A DNA stretch of 64,000 nt from Bacteroidia bacterium (GCA_030427635.1 JAUIBA010000003.1:124001-188000); one strand, 5' to 3'. Counted from the first letter of the stretch, positions 22,838-31,986 are shown. Notes: generated by a model not told the origin, from the letters alone. Translations and numbers: made by a program.

Positions 22838-25180
22838 ATGCGTACCTTATTCGCTATTCTGTTCTTTTTTTCGTTTGTTATCACCGCTGCAGCTCAGCAG
22901 AAGGTGTCATTGAGTGGTTATATGCGTGATGCTGCTACCGGAGAGTCACTGATAGCAGGCACTGTATATGTAAAAGGTGCCGACCAGGGCGCTACAACCA
23001 ATACCTATGGTTTTTATTCGCTCACTGTACCGGCAGGTAAGTATACCGTTATATATTCCTATGTAGGCTATACTACACTTACTATGGAGATGGACCTCTC
23101 TGCCAATACAACTTATAATGCTGACCTTTCCAGCGGCACTACGATGAAAGAGGTAACCGTAACTACCGGTCGTAAAGATGAGAATGTTAGCAAGGCAGAG
23201 ATGGGTACAGTCAGTCTCTCCATAGCGCGTATCAAACAGATGCCGGTACTCTTTGGTGAGGTAGATATCTTAAAGACATTGCAGTTGCTGCCAGGGGTAC
23301 AGTCGGCAGGTGAGGGTAACTCAGGCTTTTATGTGCGTGGCGGTGGCCCCGACCAGAATCTGGTACTGCTGGACGATGCCGTTGTATATAATACCGGCCA
23401 CCTTTTTGGCTTCTTCTCTGTATTTAACGGAGATGCCATAAAAGATGTAACATTGATAAAGGGCGCTGCCCCGGCCAACTACGGTGGCAGGCTATCATCG
23501 GTAGTGGATGTATCCATGAAAGAGGGGAATCTGAAAGAGTACCATGCCGAAGGTGGTATAGGATTGATAGCATCCAGGCTGACATTTGAGGGGCCTATTA
23601 AAAAAGAAAGGGGCTCATTTATGGTATCGGCACGCCGTACCTATGCCGATGTGATAGCACGGCCTTTTACCAAAGCACTGGAAAATACGGGCTACTACTT
23701 TTATGATGCCAATCTGAAAGCAAACTATAAGCTAGGCGACCATGACCGTCTGTATCTGAGTGGCTATACAGGGGTAGATAAGTTTAAGTTTGCCAACTCC
23801 CGTGGTAGCTTCAGGGCCGATATCCCGTGGGGTAATAATACTGCAACACTGAGGTGGAATCACCAGTTCAATACCCGCCTGTTTGCCAATACCACACTGG
23901 TGTATAATGATTATGACTTCGCGTCCAACTTTAATCAGAGCACCTTTGCTGTAAAGCTGTCATCGGGCATCAAGGACTATAATGCCAAAACAGACTTTGA
24001 TTACTATACTTCATTCAACCATCATATAAAGGCAGGACTGGCCTATACCTATCATACGTTCATACCTAATCAGGTGTCGGGTAAGGTAGATACTATAGTG
24101 CTGGAGCCGGATAACGCCTATACCAAGTATGCACACGAGGGCGGCGCATATATACTGGACGATTTTGACCCCACCGATTGGCTGAAGGTTAATGTAGGAC
24201 TGCGTTACTCCGTGTTTGGGCAGATAGGACCATATACCCGCCAGTCATTTGATGCAGCAGGAAATATAACCGACTCGCAGACTTATAGAAAGGGTGAATT
24301 GGTGAAAACATATGGCGGATGGGAGCCTCGTATCAATCTGCGTTTTGCACTCAATGATGCCTCCTCAATAAAGGCTTCATTTGCGCAGACATATCAGTAC
24401 ATACACCTGGTTACCAATAATGGCTCCACACTGCCTACCGATGTATGGGCACCCAGTACGTACCGGGTAAGACCACAGATGGCACGGCAGTATTCGGCAG
24501 GTTACTTCCATAACTTCCTGGACAATAAGCTGGAGACATCAGTAGAGCTATATTACAAGCAGATGGAAAATCAGCTGCAGTACCGTGAGGGCTATACGCC
24601 CAATACACTGCGAGACCCAGAGCTGGAGTATGTGTTTGGTAAAGGCGAAAGCTATGGTGCGGAGTTCTTCATTAATAAGACACAGGGCAGATTCACAGGC
24701 TGGATAGGCTATACACTGGCATGGACCAACCAGATATTTGCTCAGCTGAACAATGGTGAGCGTTTCCCGCTCAAGTATGATCGCAGGCACAATATATCTG
24801 TTACCAGCAGCTATAATGTCAATAAGAAGTGGACTGTATCAGCAGTTTTTGTATTCGGGTCGGGTAATGCTATTACACTGCCTACCGGCTATTATTTTGT
24901 AGATGACGAGCTGGTGCAGCTATACAGTAAGATAAATGCCTACCGTGTGCCTTCTTATCACCGTCTGGACCTGTCGGCTACTTATACGCCACAGCACAGC
25001 AAGCCACGTCGCTGGCAGGGAAGCTGGGCATTCTCAGTATATAATGCCTATAACAGAAAGAACCCTTACTTCCTGTATGTGGACAACTCAGGCAGTGTAA
25101 CACAGGGTATAGATGTGAAGGTATATCAGGTATACATTCTCCCTATTATCCCGGCTGTTACCTACAACTTTAAATTCTAA
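22838..25180 (+). CDS. TonB-dependent outer-membrane receptor with CarboxypepD_reg domain
   Basis: The 780-residue product has a signal peptide (cut after TAAAQ), a CarboxypepD_reg-like domain at about 22-105 (VSLSGYMRDAATGESLIAG to YTVIYSYVGY), a plug at about 110-230 (VRGGGPDQNLVLLDDAVVYN, GGRLSSVVDV) and a 22-strand barrel ending in an aromatic YNFKF. It imports a substrate in a TonB/ExbBD-dependent way. The substrate cannot be told; no SusD partner is adjacent, so a polysaccharide is less likely than a metal chelate or vitamin. It converges on a Cys/His-rich metal operon. Confidence 0.9.
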   Translation: MRTLFAILFFFSFVITAAAQQKVSLSGYMRDAATGESLIAGTVYVKGADQGATTNTYGFYSLTVPAGKYTVIYSYVGYTTLTMEMDLSANTTYNADLSSGTTMKEVTVTTGRKDENVSKAEMGTVSLSIARIKQMPVLFGEVDILKTLQLLPGVQSAGEGNSGFYVRGGGPDQNLVLLDDAVVYNTGHLFGFFSVFNGDAIKDVTLIKGAAPANYGGRLSSVVDVSMKEGNLKEYHAEGGIGLIASRLTFEGPIKKERGSFMVSARRTYADVIARPFTKALENTGYYFYDANLKANYKLGDHDRLYLSGYTGVDKFKFANSRGSFRADIPWGNNTATLRWNHQFNTRLFANTTLVYNDYDFASNFNQSTFAVKLSSGIKDYNAKTDFDYYTSFNHHIKAGLAYTYHTFIPNQVSGKVDTIVLEPDNAYTKYAHEGGAYILDDFDPTDWLKVNVGLRYSVFGQIGPYTRQSFDAAGNITDSQTYRKGELVKTYGGWEPRINLRFALNDASSIKASFAQTYQYIHLVTNNGSTLPTDVWAPSTYRVRPQMARQYSAGYFHNFLDNKLETSVELYYKQMENQLQYREGYTPNTLRDPELEYVFGKGESYGAEFFINKTQGRFTGWIGYTLAWTNQIFAQLNNGERFPLKYDRRHNISVTSSYNVNKKWTVSAVFVFGSGNAITLPTGYYFVDDELVQLYSKINAYRVPSYHRLDLSATYTPQHSKPRRWQGSWAFSVYNAYNRKNPYFLYVDNSGSVTQGIDVKVYQVYILPIIPAVTYNFKF

Positions 25181-25210
25181 CGGATTGCCTTATAGCAACC
25201 CTGCTATATG

Positions 25211-25244
25211 ACATAAAGGCTGAACTACTGTTCAGCCTTTATGT
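25211..25244. terminator. Bidirectional terminator between convergent genes
   Basis: ACATAAAGGCTGAAC-TACT-GTTCAGCCTTTATGT is a perfect 15-bp stem. It includes the stop codon and last codons of the YHS lipoprotein gene. Confidence 0.8.
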
Positions 25245-25533
25245 ATTTCTCTGGTCGTGCGGTAAATGCTGTTTTGCAACCCTCACTACAGAAGTGTATG
25301 GTGCTTCCCATATATTCGGCAGACTCTGTCCACTCTGCGTCATAGTCCATTTCGCATACCGGGTCCATTTTCCCGGCCAGTATAGCAGCTTTCTTATCGG
25401 CGGCAGATAATTCGGGTGCCCCCGCATTTTCCTGCATTTCCGGTTGTGCTGTAGTCTGTTCGGTTCCTGCTTCACTGTTGCCACATGATGTAAGTAATGC
25501 CATCGCAGCTATTATCAGTAAGTTCCTTTTCAT
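25225..25533 (-). CDS. YHS-domain lipoprotein, metal-binding
   Basis: The 102-residue product starts MKRNLLIIAAMALLTSCGNS with a lipobox at the Cys. The C-terminal half is a YHS domain: MDPVCEMDY and FCSEGCKTAF supply three Cys plus nearby His, as in copper/heavy-metal-binding YHS and TRASH-like domains. A longer frame upstream was rejected because the signal sequence starts at this ATG. It is the last gene of a leftward cluster of Cys/His-containing envelope proteins, so a periplasmic metal-chaperone role is likely. Confidence 0.85.
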   Translation of the reverse strand: MKRNLLIIAAMALLTSCGNSEAGTEQTTAQPEMQENAGAPELSAADKKAAILAGKMDPVCEMDYDAEWTESAEYMGSTIHFCSEGCKTAFTARPEKYIKAEQ

Positions 25534-25579
25534 GTCTGTTGATGTTTTATTGAGTGTAAAAATACGTGATGCTGTATTA

Positions 25580-25975
25580 TCAGGGCTGATAGATGCAGAT
25601 GACCTGCTTTTCTGCCTCAGTGCCATTGTGGTCTATCTCTGTACGCAGGGTTATTTTCATTACTACTGTGCTGCTGCCTTGTGGCACAAACACCTGCGAT
25701 ACAGTGAATGAGTCGCTATGCACATGCTCAGCATAGTCAAACAATACCTGATTAGTAGCAGTATCTACAACACTTAGTTCATAGCCATGCATAATGTTGT
25801 TGTAAGTCATTTGGCAGTTGATATTCATTGTATCGCCTTTATGAAAAGTGCGTCCGTCTTCGGGCGATATGATATCTATTCCAATCTGTGCTTTAGTAGA
25901 AGGTTCGGTTTGTTTTTTGCTGCATGCCATCAGTGAAACAGATGCGGCAAGCAGGAGTGTTATCTTGTTTTTCAA
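25580..25975 (-). CDS. Small lipoprotein of unknown function in metal cluster
   Basis: The 131-residue product has a lipoprotein signal (MKNKITLLLAASVSLMAC, Cys at 18) and a beta-rich domain with ISPEDGRTFHKGDTMNI and a YAEHVHSDSF segment with two His and acidic residues. Related small lipoproteins occur near copper genes in Bacteroidota, to my memory; no family name is certain. Gap to the preceding barrel gene is 12 nt, so they are co-transcribed. Confidence 0.7.
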   Translation of the reverse strand: MKNKITLLLAASVSLMACSKKQTEPSTKAQIGIDIISPEDGRTFHKGDTMNINCQMTYNNIMHGYELSVVDTATNQVLFDYAEHVHSDSFTVSQVFVPQGSSTVVMKITLRTEIDHNGTEAEKQVICIYQP

Positions 25976-25987
25976 TGTCTGTGTGTT

Positions 25988-26899
25988 TTAAAAGAGAAAG
26001 AAGAGCCCGGTTTCTGTTTTATAGTTGGGCGTGAGTGTACCGTCAGCATAGCTGTAATGAACGGGCAGCAGCAGTGATGCCCGTAATCCTATCCGCTTGC
26101 GGGTGGCCTGTACTCCCGCGGTGGCATAGAGTATGTTGCCCCCGCTGGCATCATTGATATACTGTTTCTGATAATCGAAAAAATCGGTCATGGCATACTC
26201 ATATCTGCTACCTGCCTGGGGGGTAATGCGTATGCCTGCTACCTGCCATGAGTGGAATACAGATACACCGGCACTAAGCCTGCTGCCATAGCGGTATGCA
26301 TCGGGCGATGTAGTGGTGATGAGTGCTGATGCATCTGTATTGATACCGGAATTACCCTTTTGCAGGGTATAGTTTGCATTGAGCATCATGTCCCATGAGC
26401 CGGTACCGGTAGAAAGGGATTGTGACTGGCTGGTGCCGGATTCGCTGAGCGGCGTATAATGACCCGTGGGTAGCTTTACACCACCTCCACCGAAAAAGGT
26501 ATGCCGGTATGTCCCCTCACTCGACTGTATGAAGATGCGGTTCAGCAGCAGGGTCATGTCTCCTATACCACTGCGTTTCAGGTTGGTGCCATTATCGCCG
26601 GTGCGGGCATTATGCTGCCAGGGAACAAACGCAAATATCTGATAGCGGCCTATGCTGTGCCGGCCCCAGAGTTGCAGGGTATTGTATGTGTCGGTAGTGC
26701 TTTCTGCCGGCCGCCCTTTGTAAGGCGATGCGAATAGCCCGGTGAGGTGGTTATGATTGTACTGTATCCTCACAAAGCTTCTGCTGAATGCAGGTAAAAG
26801 TCCTATATACTGGCTACCGCCACCACCACCACACATATCGCATGCATGTGCGTAATTGCCTGCTGCCAGCAAGGCAACGGCAATGATGAATTGCTTCAT
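25988..26899 (-). CDS. Outer-membrane beta-barrel with CDMCGGGG motif
   Basis: The 303-residue product has a signal peptide ending at AHA, then CDMCGGGGGSQYIGLLP at the mature N-terminus, a CxxC-Gly motif suited to metal binding. The rest has alternating beta strands (FVRIQYNHNHLTGLF, GVKLPTGHYTP, TETGLFFLF) and an aromatic final residue typical of outer-membrane barrels. It may be a porin/transporter-like protein for a metal or its complex. It is the second gene of the cluster. Confidence 0.75.
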   Translation of the reverse strand: MKQFIIAVALLAAGNYAHACDMCGGGGGSQYIGLLPAFSRSFVRIQYNHNHLTGLFASPYKGRPAESTTDTYNTLQLWGRHSIGRYQIFAFVPWQHNARTGDNGTNLKRSGIGDMTLLLNRIFIQSSEGTYRHTFFGGGGVKLPTGHYTPLSESGTSQSQSLSTGTGSWDMMLNANYTLQKGNSGINTDASALITTTSPDAYRYGSRLSAGVSVFHSWQVAGIRITPQAGSRYEYAMTDFFDYQKQYINDASGGNILYATAGVQATRKRIGLRASLLLPVHYSYADGTLTPNYKTETGLFFLF

Positions 26900-26979
26900 T
26901 ATTATAAGTACTGAATAAGTGAGAAAATAAACAGCGCAGGCACGCTGCCTGTATGCTGCTGTTATGTGTTATAACTCAC

Positions 26980-27360
26980 TCAGCAGGAAGGTGGGTGAAA
27001 TATACTGTCAGGTATATGCAGCGGATGAAAGTGATGATTGTGCGGGCGTATACGTGCTGTATATGCTGCATACCTTATGGGTACTTCTATAGATGTAGGA
27101 ATTGTGTAGAGGACTACCTCGCCTGTATTCCACTTGGCAGGTAATGTGGTTTTGCCTGTTTCGCCCTGATCAGCTTTTTTCAACTGCTTGTTGAGGTAGC
27201 ATTTACCGCAGCATTTCTTTTCGGGCTGAGCGCGGTTTTCACATAGGTTCTGTGCTATATAGTCCTTATTGTATTCGTACCATACCACAATTCCCAGTTT
27301 CAGGAAACACTGGTAAGACAGGCTCAGTATAAGCAGTATGGCAATAAATACCCGCGGCAC
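26980..27360 (-). CDS. Small Cys/His-rich protein, first gene of putative metal operon
   Basis: The 126-residue product starts at a GTG (VPRVFIAILLILSLSYQCF), one membrane/signal segment, followed by LCENRAQPEKKCCGKCYLNKQLKK with CCGKC and a C-terminal tail rich in His (HNHHFHPLH, FHPPSC). This tail suggests metal binding. The GTG is preferred because a perfect -7 element (TAACTTTG) ends 5 nt upstream; a longer frame to 27591 crosses that promoter and the divergent gene. It is separated by 80 nt from the barrel gene. Confidence 0.75.
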   Translation of the reverse strand: MPRVFIAILLILSLSYQCFLKLGIVVWYEYNKDYIAQNLCENRAQPEKKCCGKCYLNKQLKKADQGETGKTTLPAKWNTGEVVLYTIPTSIEVPIRYAAYTARIRPHNHHFHPLHIPDSIFHPPSC

Positions 27361-27365
27361 AGCTG

Positions 27366-27373
27366 CAAAGTTA
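27366..27373 (-). promoter_or_regulatory. -7 element of metal operon, near-leaderless
   Basis: Minus strand TAACTTTG, full match to TAnnTTTG; its last base is 5 nt from the GTG start, so the mRNA probably begins at or next to the start codon. Confidence 0.6.
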
Positions 27374-27434
27374 GTACCGCATGGGTAGTCAGCCAAAAGG
27401 AAATATTTTAACAGTTGGGAAATGTAGGCATGGT

Positions 27435-27442
27435 TATTTTTG
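27435..27442 (+). promoter_or_regulatory. -7 element of first DUF4190-like gene
   Basis: TATTTTTG, full match to TAnnTTTG, 18 nt before the ATG and followed by CAT. Confidence 0.55.
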
Positions 27443-27460
27443 CATAAATAACACACATAT

Positions 27461-27928
27461 ATGAGAACAAGGATTATTTTACTACTTATCATGCTGCTTT
27501 CGCTTACTACTGTCTCCACACAGGTACAGGCAGGATTTCTTGTGAGAAAGCATGCACCAACAGCTGCAACCGACAGCATTGCAACCAGCACTGAAGCAAC
27601 TCATACCCGTAACAGTGAATGGAAGGAAAACAGCAGACAGGCGCTGCACATGGTAAAGAACTATGTAAAGGCCAGACATGATGGTAATAATGGCAAAGGG
27701 CATCGCGATGATTCCGGATGGGAGGGTATAGTGGCGCTTATTTGTGGTATTCTTGGATTCTTTACCGGCTGGCTATGTATTCCTGCAATAGTATTTGGTG
27801 CACTGGGCTTGCATAAGCGGCATAGTGGCATGGCAAAGGCTGGCCTCATACTGGGTATCATAGTCGCAGCACTGATAGTGCTATGGTTTGTATTTGTTGG
27901 GGTAATGTTCGGTTTACTTTTCGCTTAA
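27461..27928 (+). CDS. DUF4190-like membrane protein, tandem copy 1
   Basis: The 155-residue product has a signal peptide, then AGFLVRKHAPT, a polar linker with His/Asn, and two C-terminal membrane helices in the pattern GILGFFTGWLCIPAIVFGALGLHKR (loop KRHSGMAKAGLILGIIVAAL) of DUF4190. It is the first of three tandem relatives that share the post-signal motif A-(F/I)-(L/Y)-V-x-K. Such proteins are common in Bacteroidota and uncharacterised. It is terminated by its own hairpin, so it is transcribed apart from copy 2. Confidence 0.75.
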   Translation: MRTRIILLLIMLLSLTTVSTQVQAGFLVRKHAPTAATDSIATSTEATHTRNSEWKENSRQALHMVKNYVKARHDGNNGKGHRDDSGWEGIVALICGILGFFTGWLCIPAIVFGALGLHKRHSGMAKAGLILGIIVAALIVLWFVFVGVMFGLLFA

Positions 27929-27948
27929 GTCAACGCAAGCCCCACCTG

Positions 27949-27994
27949 CAATAGCTGCATTGCGTTTTTACCGCAGTGCAGCTATTGTTTTTTT
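27949..27994 (+). terminator. Intrinsic terminator after DUF4190 copy 1
   Basis: CAATAGCTGCA and TGCAGCTATTG form an 11-bp stem with a 17-nt loop, followed by seven T. Confidence 0.8.
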
Positions 27995-28083
27995 AAGCCT
28001 GATAGCTTTGTAATTGTGGCCCCTGTTAGTGGGTACAGTATATAACATGTCCAGCGCATAATTTGTTGTGCACCGGTTTTTTA

Positions 28084-28091
28084 TATATTTG
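28084..28091 (+). promoter_or_regulatory. -7 element of second DUF4190-like gene
   Basis: TATATTTG, full match to TAnnTTTG, 31 nt before the ATG. Confidence 0.55.
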
Positions 28092-28122
28092 TGCGCCTGG
28101 TTATAAAATAGCCTGAGTCCTT

Positions 28123-28560
28123 ATGAAGAAATTGTTGATTATACCCTTTCTGTTCCTGTCTTTTTATAACAGCCATGCTGCTATATTGGTACATAAATCT
28201 GTAGCTGGTAAGAGTTGGATTGTTGACGCAGTGTCTGATGAAGTGGCAGGGCATACAGTAACTACGGGTAATATTCAGCCTGAAGGCAATTTGCAACAGG
28301 CCGAAGAAGAAGAAACGCAACAGCCTGCCAAACGCAGACGCAAAGGCGGATGGCCCGGAGTAATATCGCTAATAACCGGAATTCTGTCTCTTGTATTATG
28401 GCCGGCACTGATTCCTGCCATTGTTTTCGGGATTATTGGTATAAAGCCTGACAGAAAGCATCGTAATCGTGCTGAAACTGGTCTGATATTTGCAGGTATT
28501 GCCGTGATACTGGCAATTGTATTTCTGGTAATAGGCGCTTTCCCTGTTTTGGCTTTCTGA
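28123..28560 (+). CDS. DUF4190-like membrane protein, tandem copy 2
   Basis: The 145-residue product has a signal peptide, the AAILVHKSV motif, a basic KRRRKGG stretch, and two C-terminal helices (LITGILSLVLWPALIPAIVF, then TGLIFAGIAVILAIVFLVIG). It is homologous to the genes before and after it, with about half of the membrane part conserved and a diverged linker. It has its own promoter. Confidence 0.7.
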   Translation: MKKLLIIPFLFLSFYNSHAAILVHKSVAGKSWIVDAVSDEVAGHTVTTGNIQPEGNLQQAEEEETQQPAKRRRKGGWPGVISLITGILSLVLWPALIPAIVFGIIGIKPDRKHRNRAETGLIFAGIAVILAIVFLVIGAFPVLAF

Positions 28561-28685
28561 TCACTGGCCGGAATGGTGGCACAATAAATAATGCTGTAAT
28601 CAGTTATATGACAATGTGAGATACGCAAGATATCTGTATGTCTTATCTTGTTTTTTATTATTTTAGATAGCTGAAATGTATTCTT

Positions 28686-29141
28686 ATGAAGAAGTCTTCC
28701 TGCATACTGTTGTTTGTTTTTCTGTTCTCCATGATACATGGCAATAGTTATGGGGCATTTTATGTGAAGCGCAAAACTGCAACAGCACATGAAACAACTG
28801 CTACCATACCTGCTGAGCAGCAAAAAAAGGAAAGCAGCATTGTACGGTTGCAGGAGCAGGTAGCGGCAATAACCTCTTTTCTATCCCCGGAAGGCTGCCT
28901 GCATCCTGAAAGAAGGCATCGTGGCAGTGCCAGCGGGTGGGAAGGAACCGTTGCCATGTGGTGCGGTATAGGCGGAATAATATATTTTCCTCCGGCACTC
29001 ATATGTGCACTCATTTTTGGTGGTCTGGGTATGGGGCCAGGACACAGGCATCACCGCCGGGCTGTAGCTGGTGTGGTACTTGGAATAGTAGGTATGTTCC
29101 TGTGGTCTATAATTATACTGATAGCCAGCGGCGCTATATAG
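28686..29141 (+). CDS. DUF4190-like membrane protein, tandem copy 3
   Basis: The 151-residue product has a signal peptide (cut near NSYG), the AFYVKRKTA motif, a helical linker (EQQKKESSIVRLQEQVAAI) and two C-terminal helices (GGIIYFPPALICALIFGGLG and AGVVLGIVGMFLWSIIILIA). The loop GPGHRHHRRA is His/Arg-rich. It converges on nadB with 3 nt between stops. Confidence 0.7.
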   Translation: MKKSSCILLFVFLFSMIHGNSYGAFYVKRKTATAHETTATIPAEQQKKESSIVRLQEQVAAITSFLSPEGCLHPERRHRGSASGWEGTVAMWCGIGGIIYFPPALICALIFGGLGMGPGHRHHRRAVAGVVLGIVGMFLWSIIILIASGAI

Positions 29142-29144
29142 CGG

Positions 29145-30743
29145 TTACAGAACTATCTGCTGCAGCAGATCACTTTTCTCCGGATAATCAGTATTGTAAT
29201 GCAGGCCGCGGCTTTCCTTACGGAAATGTGCGCTTTTTATCACCAGATAACCAATTGTAATCAGATTGCGCAGCTCGCACAGCTGTGGAGAAAGGGTAGT
29301 GGATTTGTACAAATTTTCTGTTTCCCGGTGCAGCAGATCTACCCTGCTCATAGCCCTGTGCAGACGCACATCATTGCGCACAATACCTACATAGTCGCTC
29401 ATTACCTGCTGGGTTTCCTTCAGGCTCTGGGTAATTAATATCATTTCCTTAGGGTCGCTGGTGCCCGATGCGTTCCAGTCCGGTACATCTTCATTAAACG
29501 TGGTTTTTTCTATGATTGCTGCCATATCTGTAGCGCAGCGGTGGGCAAAAACGATAGCTTCCAGCAGTGAGTTAGATGCCAGACGGTTAGCGCCATGCAG
29601 GCCTGTACTGCTGCATTCGCCACAGGCATACAAATGTCTTATAGATGAGCGTCCATACTCATCTACCTTGATGCCGCCACAGCAGTAGTGGGCTGCCGGG
29701 GCTACAGGTATCATATGGCGTGCCACATCTATGCCACTGCTCAGGCAGCGTGCATATATATTGGGGAAGTGGCCGCGAAACTGTTCCATATCCATATGGC
29801 GGCAGTCCAGGTACACATGTTCTGTACCTGTGCGCTTCATTTCATTATCTATAGCCCGGGCTACTACATCGCGGGGAGCAAGGTCGCCACGGCTGTCATA
29901 GCGCTGCATGAATGCTTCCCCCTCCTTATTGCGCAGTATGCCGCCATCGCCCCGCACAGCTTCTGTAACAAGGAATGATGGACTCACCCCGGGCTCATAC
30001 AGGGCTGTAGGGTGAAACTGGATAAACTCCATATTCTCTATACGCCCTTTGGCACGGTACACCATTGCTATGCCATCGCCGGTAGCTATACGCGGGTTGG
30101 TAGTGGTACGGTATGCCTGGCCCGCCCCGCCCGATGCCATAAGGGTGCAGCGCGATAGTATCTTTTCTACATTATTATTCTGCAGATTGAGCGCATAAAC
30201 GCCATAGCAGGTAATATCGGGAGTTGACTTTGTGACAAGATAACCCAGGTGGTGCTGTGTGATAATGTCCAGTACAAACCAGTGGTTGTGAATGTGAATG
30301 TTGGGGTATTTCTGTGCTTCCTCTACCAGTGCCCGCTCTATTTCAAAACCGGTAATGTCTTTGTGATGCAGGATGCGGTATTCTGAGTGGCCACCTTCCT
30401 TGCCCCGTTTGTAGTCGCCCTGTACATCTTTATCAAACCGGGTGCCCCATTCTATTATCTCATTTACGCGGTCGGGCCCCTCTGTCACAACCACATTTAC
30501 AATATGCTCATTGCATAGTCCATCGCCAGCCACCAGTGTATCTTCTATATGCTTGCGGAAGCTATCGCGCACGGCATCGTTTACCACTGCTATTCCACCC
30601 TGCGCATACTTGGTGTTGGTCTCGTCTGTATTGGCCTTGGTGAGTATGGTAATACTCTTGTCGGGAAAGCGTTTTGCTGTTTTTACGGCAAATGCAAGCC
30701 CCGCAATACCGGAGCCTATTACAAGGAAGTCTGTTTTAAGCAC
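29145..30743 (-). CDS. nadB: L-aspartate oxidase
   Basis: The 532-residue product has the FAD-binding GSGIAGLAFAVKTA at its start, the central TKYAQGGIAVV and the nadB hallmark GLHGANRLASNSLLEAIVFAH near residue 370, then a helical C-terminal domain. It oxidises L-aspartate to iminoaspartate in de novo NAD synthesis, to be used by quinolinate synthase. Length is normal. It lies 20 nt after a GlmU-like gene and is likely co-transcribed with it. nadA and nadC are not in the window. Confidence 0.95.
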   Translation of the reverse strand: MLKTDFLVIGSGIAGLAFAVKTAKRFPDKSITILTKANTDETNTKYAQGGIAVVNDAVRDSFRKHIEDTLVAGDGLCNEHIVNVVVTEGPDRVNEIIEWGTRFDKDVQGDYKRGKEGGHSEYRILHHKDITGFEIERALVEEAQKYPNIHIHNHWFVLDIITQHHLGYLVTKSTPDITCYGVYALNLQNNNVEKILSRCTLMASGGAGQAYRTTTNPRIATGDGIAMVYRAKGRIENMEFIQFHPTALYEPGVSPSFLVTEAVRGDGGILRNKEGEAFMQRYDSRGDLAPRDVVARAIDNEMKRTGTEHVYLDCRHMDMEQFRGHFPNIYARCLSSGIDVARHMIPVAPAAHYCCGGIKVDEYGRSSIRHLYACGECSSTGLHGANRLASNSLLEAIVFAHRCATDMAAIIEKTTFNEDVPDWNASGTSDPKEMILITQSLKETQQVMSDYVGIVRNDVRLHRAMSRVDLLHRETENLYKSTTLSPQLCELRNLITIGYLVIKSAHFRKESRGLHYNTDYPEKSDLLQQIVL

Positions 30744-30763
30744 GTTGTCCTGTTATTGGGTTA

Positions 30764-31966
30764 TCAGTGAGCTATCGGATATATGCCGGGTGTTTCGTCA
30801 TACAGGTAGCGGTACATTTCAAATTCAGCATTTGAGAGGGTTTTATTGCGGCGTGCATATACCTGCTCGGCTGTAGCCATCGCCTTCTCAAAGTTGTAGG
30901 TAACAAAACCATCACTGCCACCCCATGAGAACGAGGGGATGAACTTGTCAGGAAATCCGCCACCATATATATTACAGGAAACACCCACTACTGTGCCGGT
31001 ATTGAACATGGTGTTGATGCCACATTTAGAGTGGTCGCCCATCATAAGCCCGCAGAATATAAGACCTGTAGATACATCCTTGCCTGAAGCCTCGTGACGT
31101 ATTTTCACAATGCCATAGTTATTCTTGAGGTTAGAGCAGTTGGTATCAGCACCCAGGTTACACCATTCACCTATTACCGCATTACCCAGATAGCCATCAT
31201 GAGACTTGTTACTGTTGGCAAAGAAGACAGCATTGTTTATTTCCCCGCCTACTTTACAGCCGGGCCCCAGCGTAGTAGCACCATATATCTTAGCACCCAT
31301 TTTAGTAACTGCCTGGTCGCAGATAGCAAGAGGGCCACGCATAAGGGTGCCTTCCAGTATTTGTGTGTCCTTACCTATGTATACAGGGCCGGTGGTGGCA
31401 TTAATAATACAGCCTGCATAAATATTGGCGCCAGGCTCTATGAACAGCTGATGTGCACCGGATACAGTAACACCTTCCGGCACCGGTGCGCCTTCCCGCC
31501 CCGCAGTGATAATCGGGAAGTCAATGGCTATTGCCTTTTCGTTCAATGAGAATATATCCCACACATTGGCCAGTGTCATAATGCTGCCGCTGTACTCAGT
31601 AGCCGGGAGTGCATGTACATGTTCTGCAAACTGTGCCGGGCTGCCGCTAAAGAAAGGGAGTACCGCAGCAATAACTATACCTGCGCAGGAGAGTACCTGT
31701 CCGCTGCCCATTGCTGTGATAGCATTGCACAGGTCCTGGGTGCCAAATATTGCTCCGTTTATGTACAGTATCTCGCCCTCTGCCGCATGAGCAGGGTAGA
31801 GGGGGCTCAGATAATATTCTGTGAGTGAGCCGGTACTGCAATTCAGTAATTGTTGCCAGCGCTCACGCATGGTAAATATGCCGCAGCGTATATCTGCTAC
31901 AGGACGTGTATGTGTAAACGGAAGCAGGTTTTCTCTTGCCTCACTGTCAAAAAGTATGTGTTTCAT
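30764..31966 (-). CDS. GlmU-like putative sugar nucleotidyltransferase
   Basis: The 400-residue product has an N-terminal nucleotidyltransferase-like domain beginning LLPFTHTRPVADIRCGIFTMRERW (a motif of the Bacteroidota GlmU-like family) and a C-terminal left-handed beta-helix with hexapeptide-type repeats (about residues 175-330: IYAGCIINATTGPVYIG, GAKIYGATTLGPGCKVGGEI). Activity on a sugar-1-phosphate is inferred; the classic GlmU signature is only partly seen. An in-frame upstream ATG is excluded because a -7 element lies between it and the chosen start. Confidence 0.8.
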   Translation of the reverse strand: MKHILFDSEARENLLPFTHTRPVADIRCGIFTMRERWQQLLNCSTGSLTEYYLSPLYPAHAAEGEILYINGAIFGTQDLCNAITAMGSGQVLSCAGIVIAAVLPFFSGSPAQFAEHVHALPATEYSGSIMTLANVWDIFSLNEKAIAIDFPIITAGREGAPVPEGVTVSGAHQLFIEPGANIYAGCIINATTGPVYIGKDTQILEGTLMRGPLAICDQAVTKMGAKIYGATTLGPGCKVGGEINNAVFFANSNKSHDGYLGNAVIGEWCNLGADTNCSNLKNNYGIVKIRHEASGKDVSTGLIFCGLMMGDHSKCGINTMFNTGTVVGVSCNIYGGGFPDKFIPSFSWGGSDGFVTYNFEKAMATAEQVYARRNKTLSNAEFEMYRYLYDETPGIYPIAH

Positions 31967-31986
31967 CTTACTGGAAATGACTACAT

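Noticed and set aside
27361-27591. Longer N-terminus of the small Cys/His-rich protein
   Set aside because: It would cross the operon's own -7 element and overlap the divergent DUF4190 gene.
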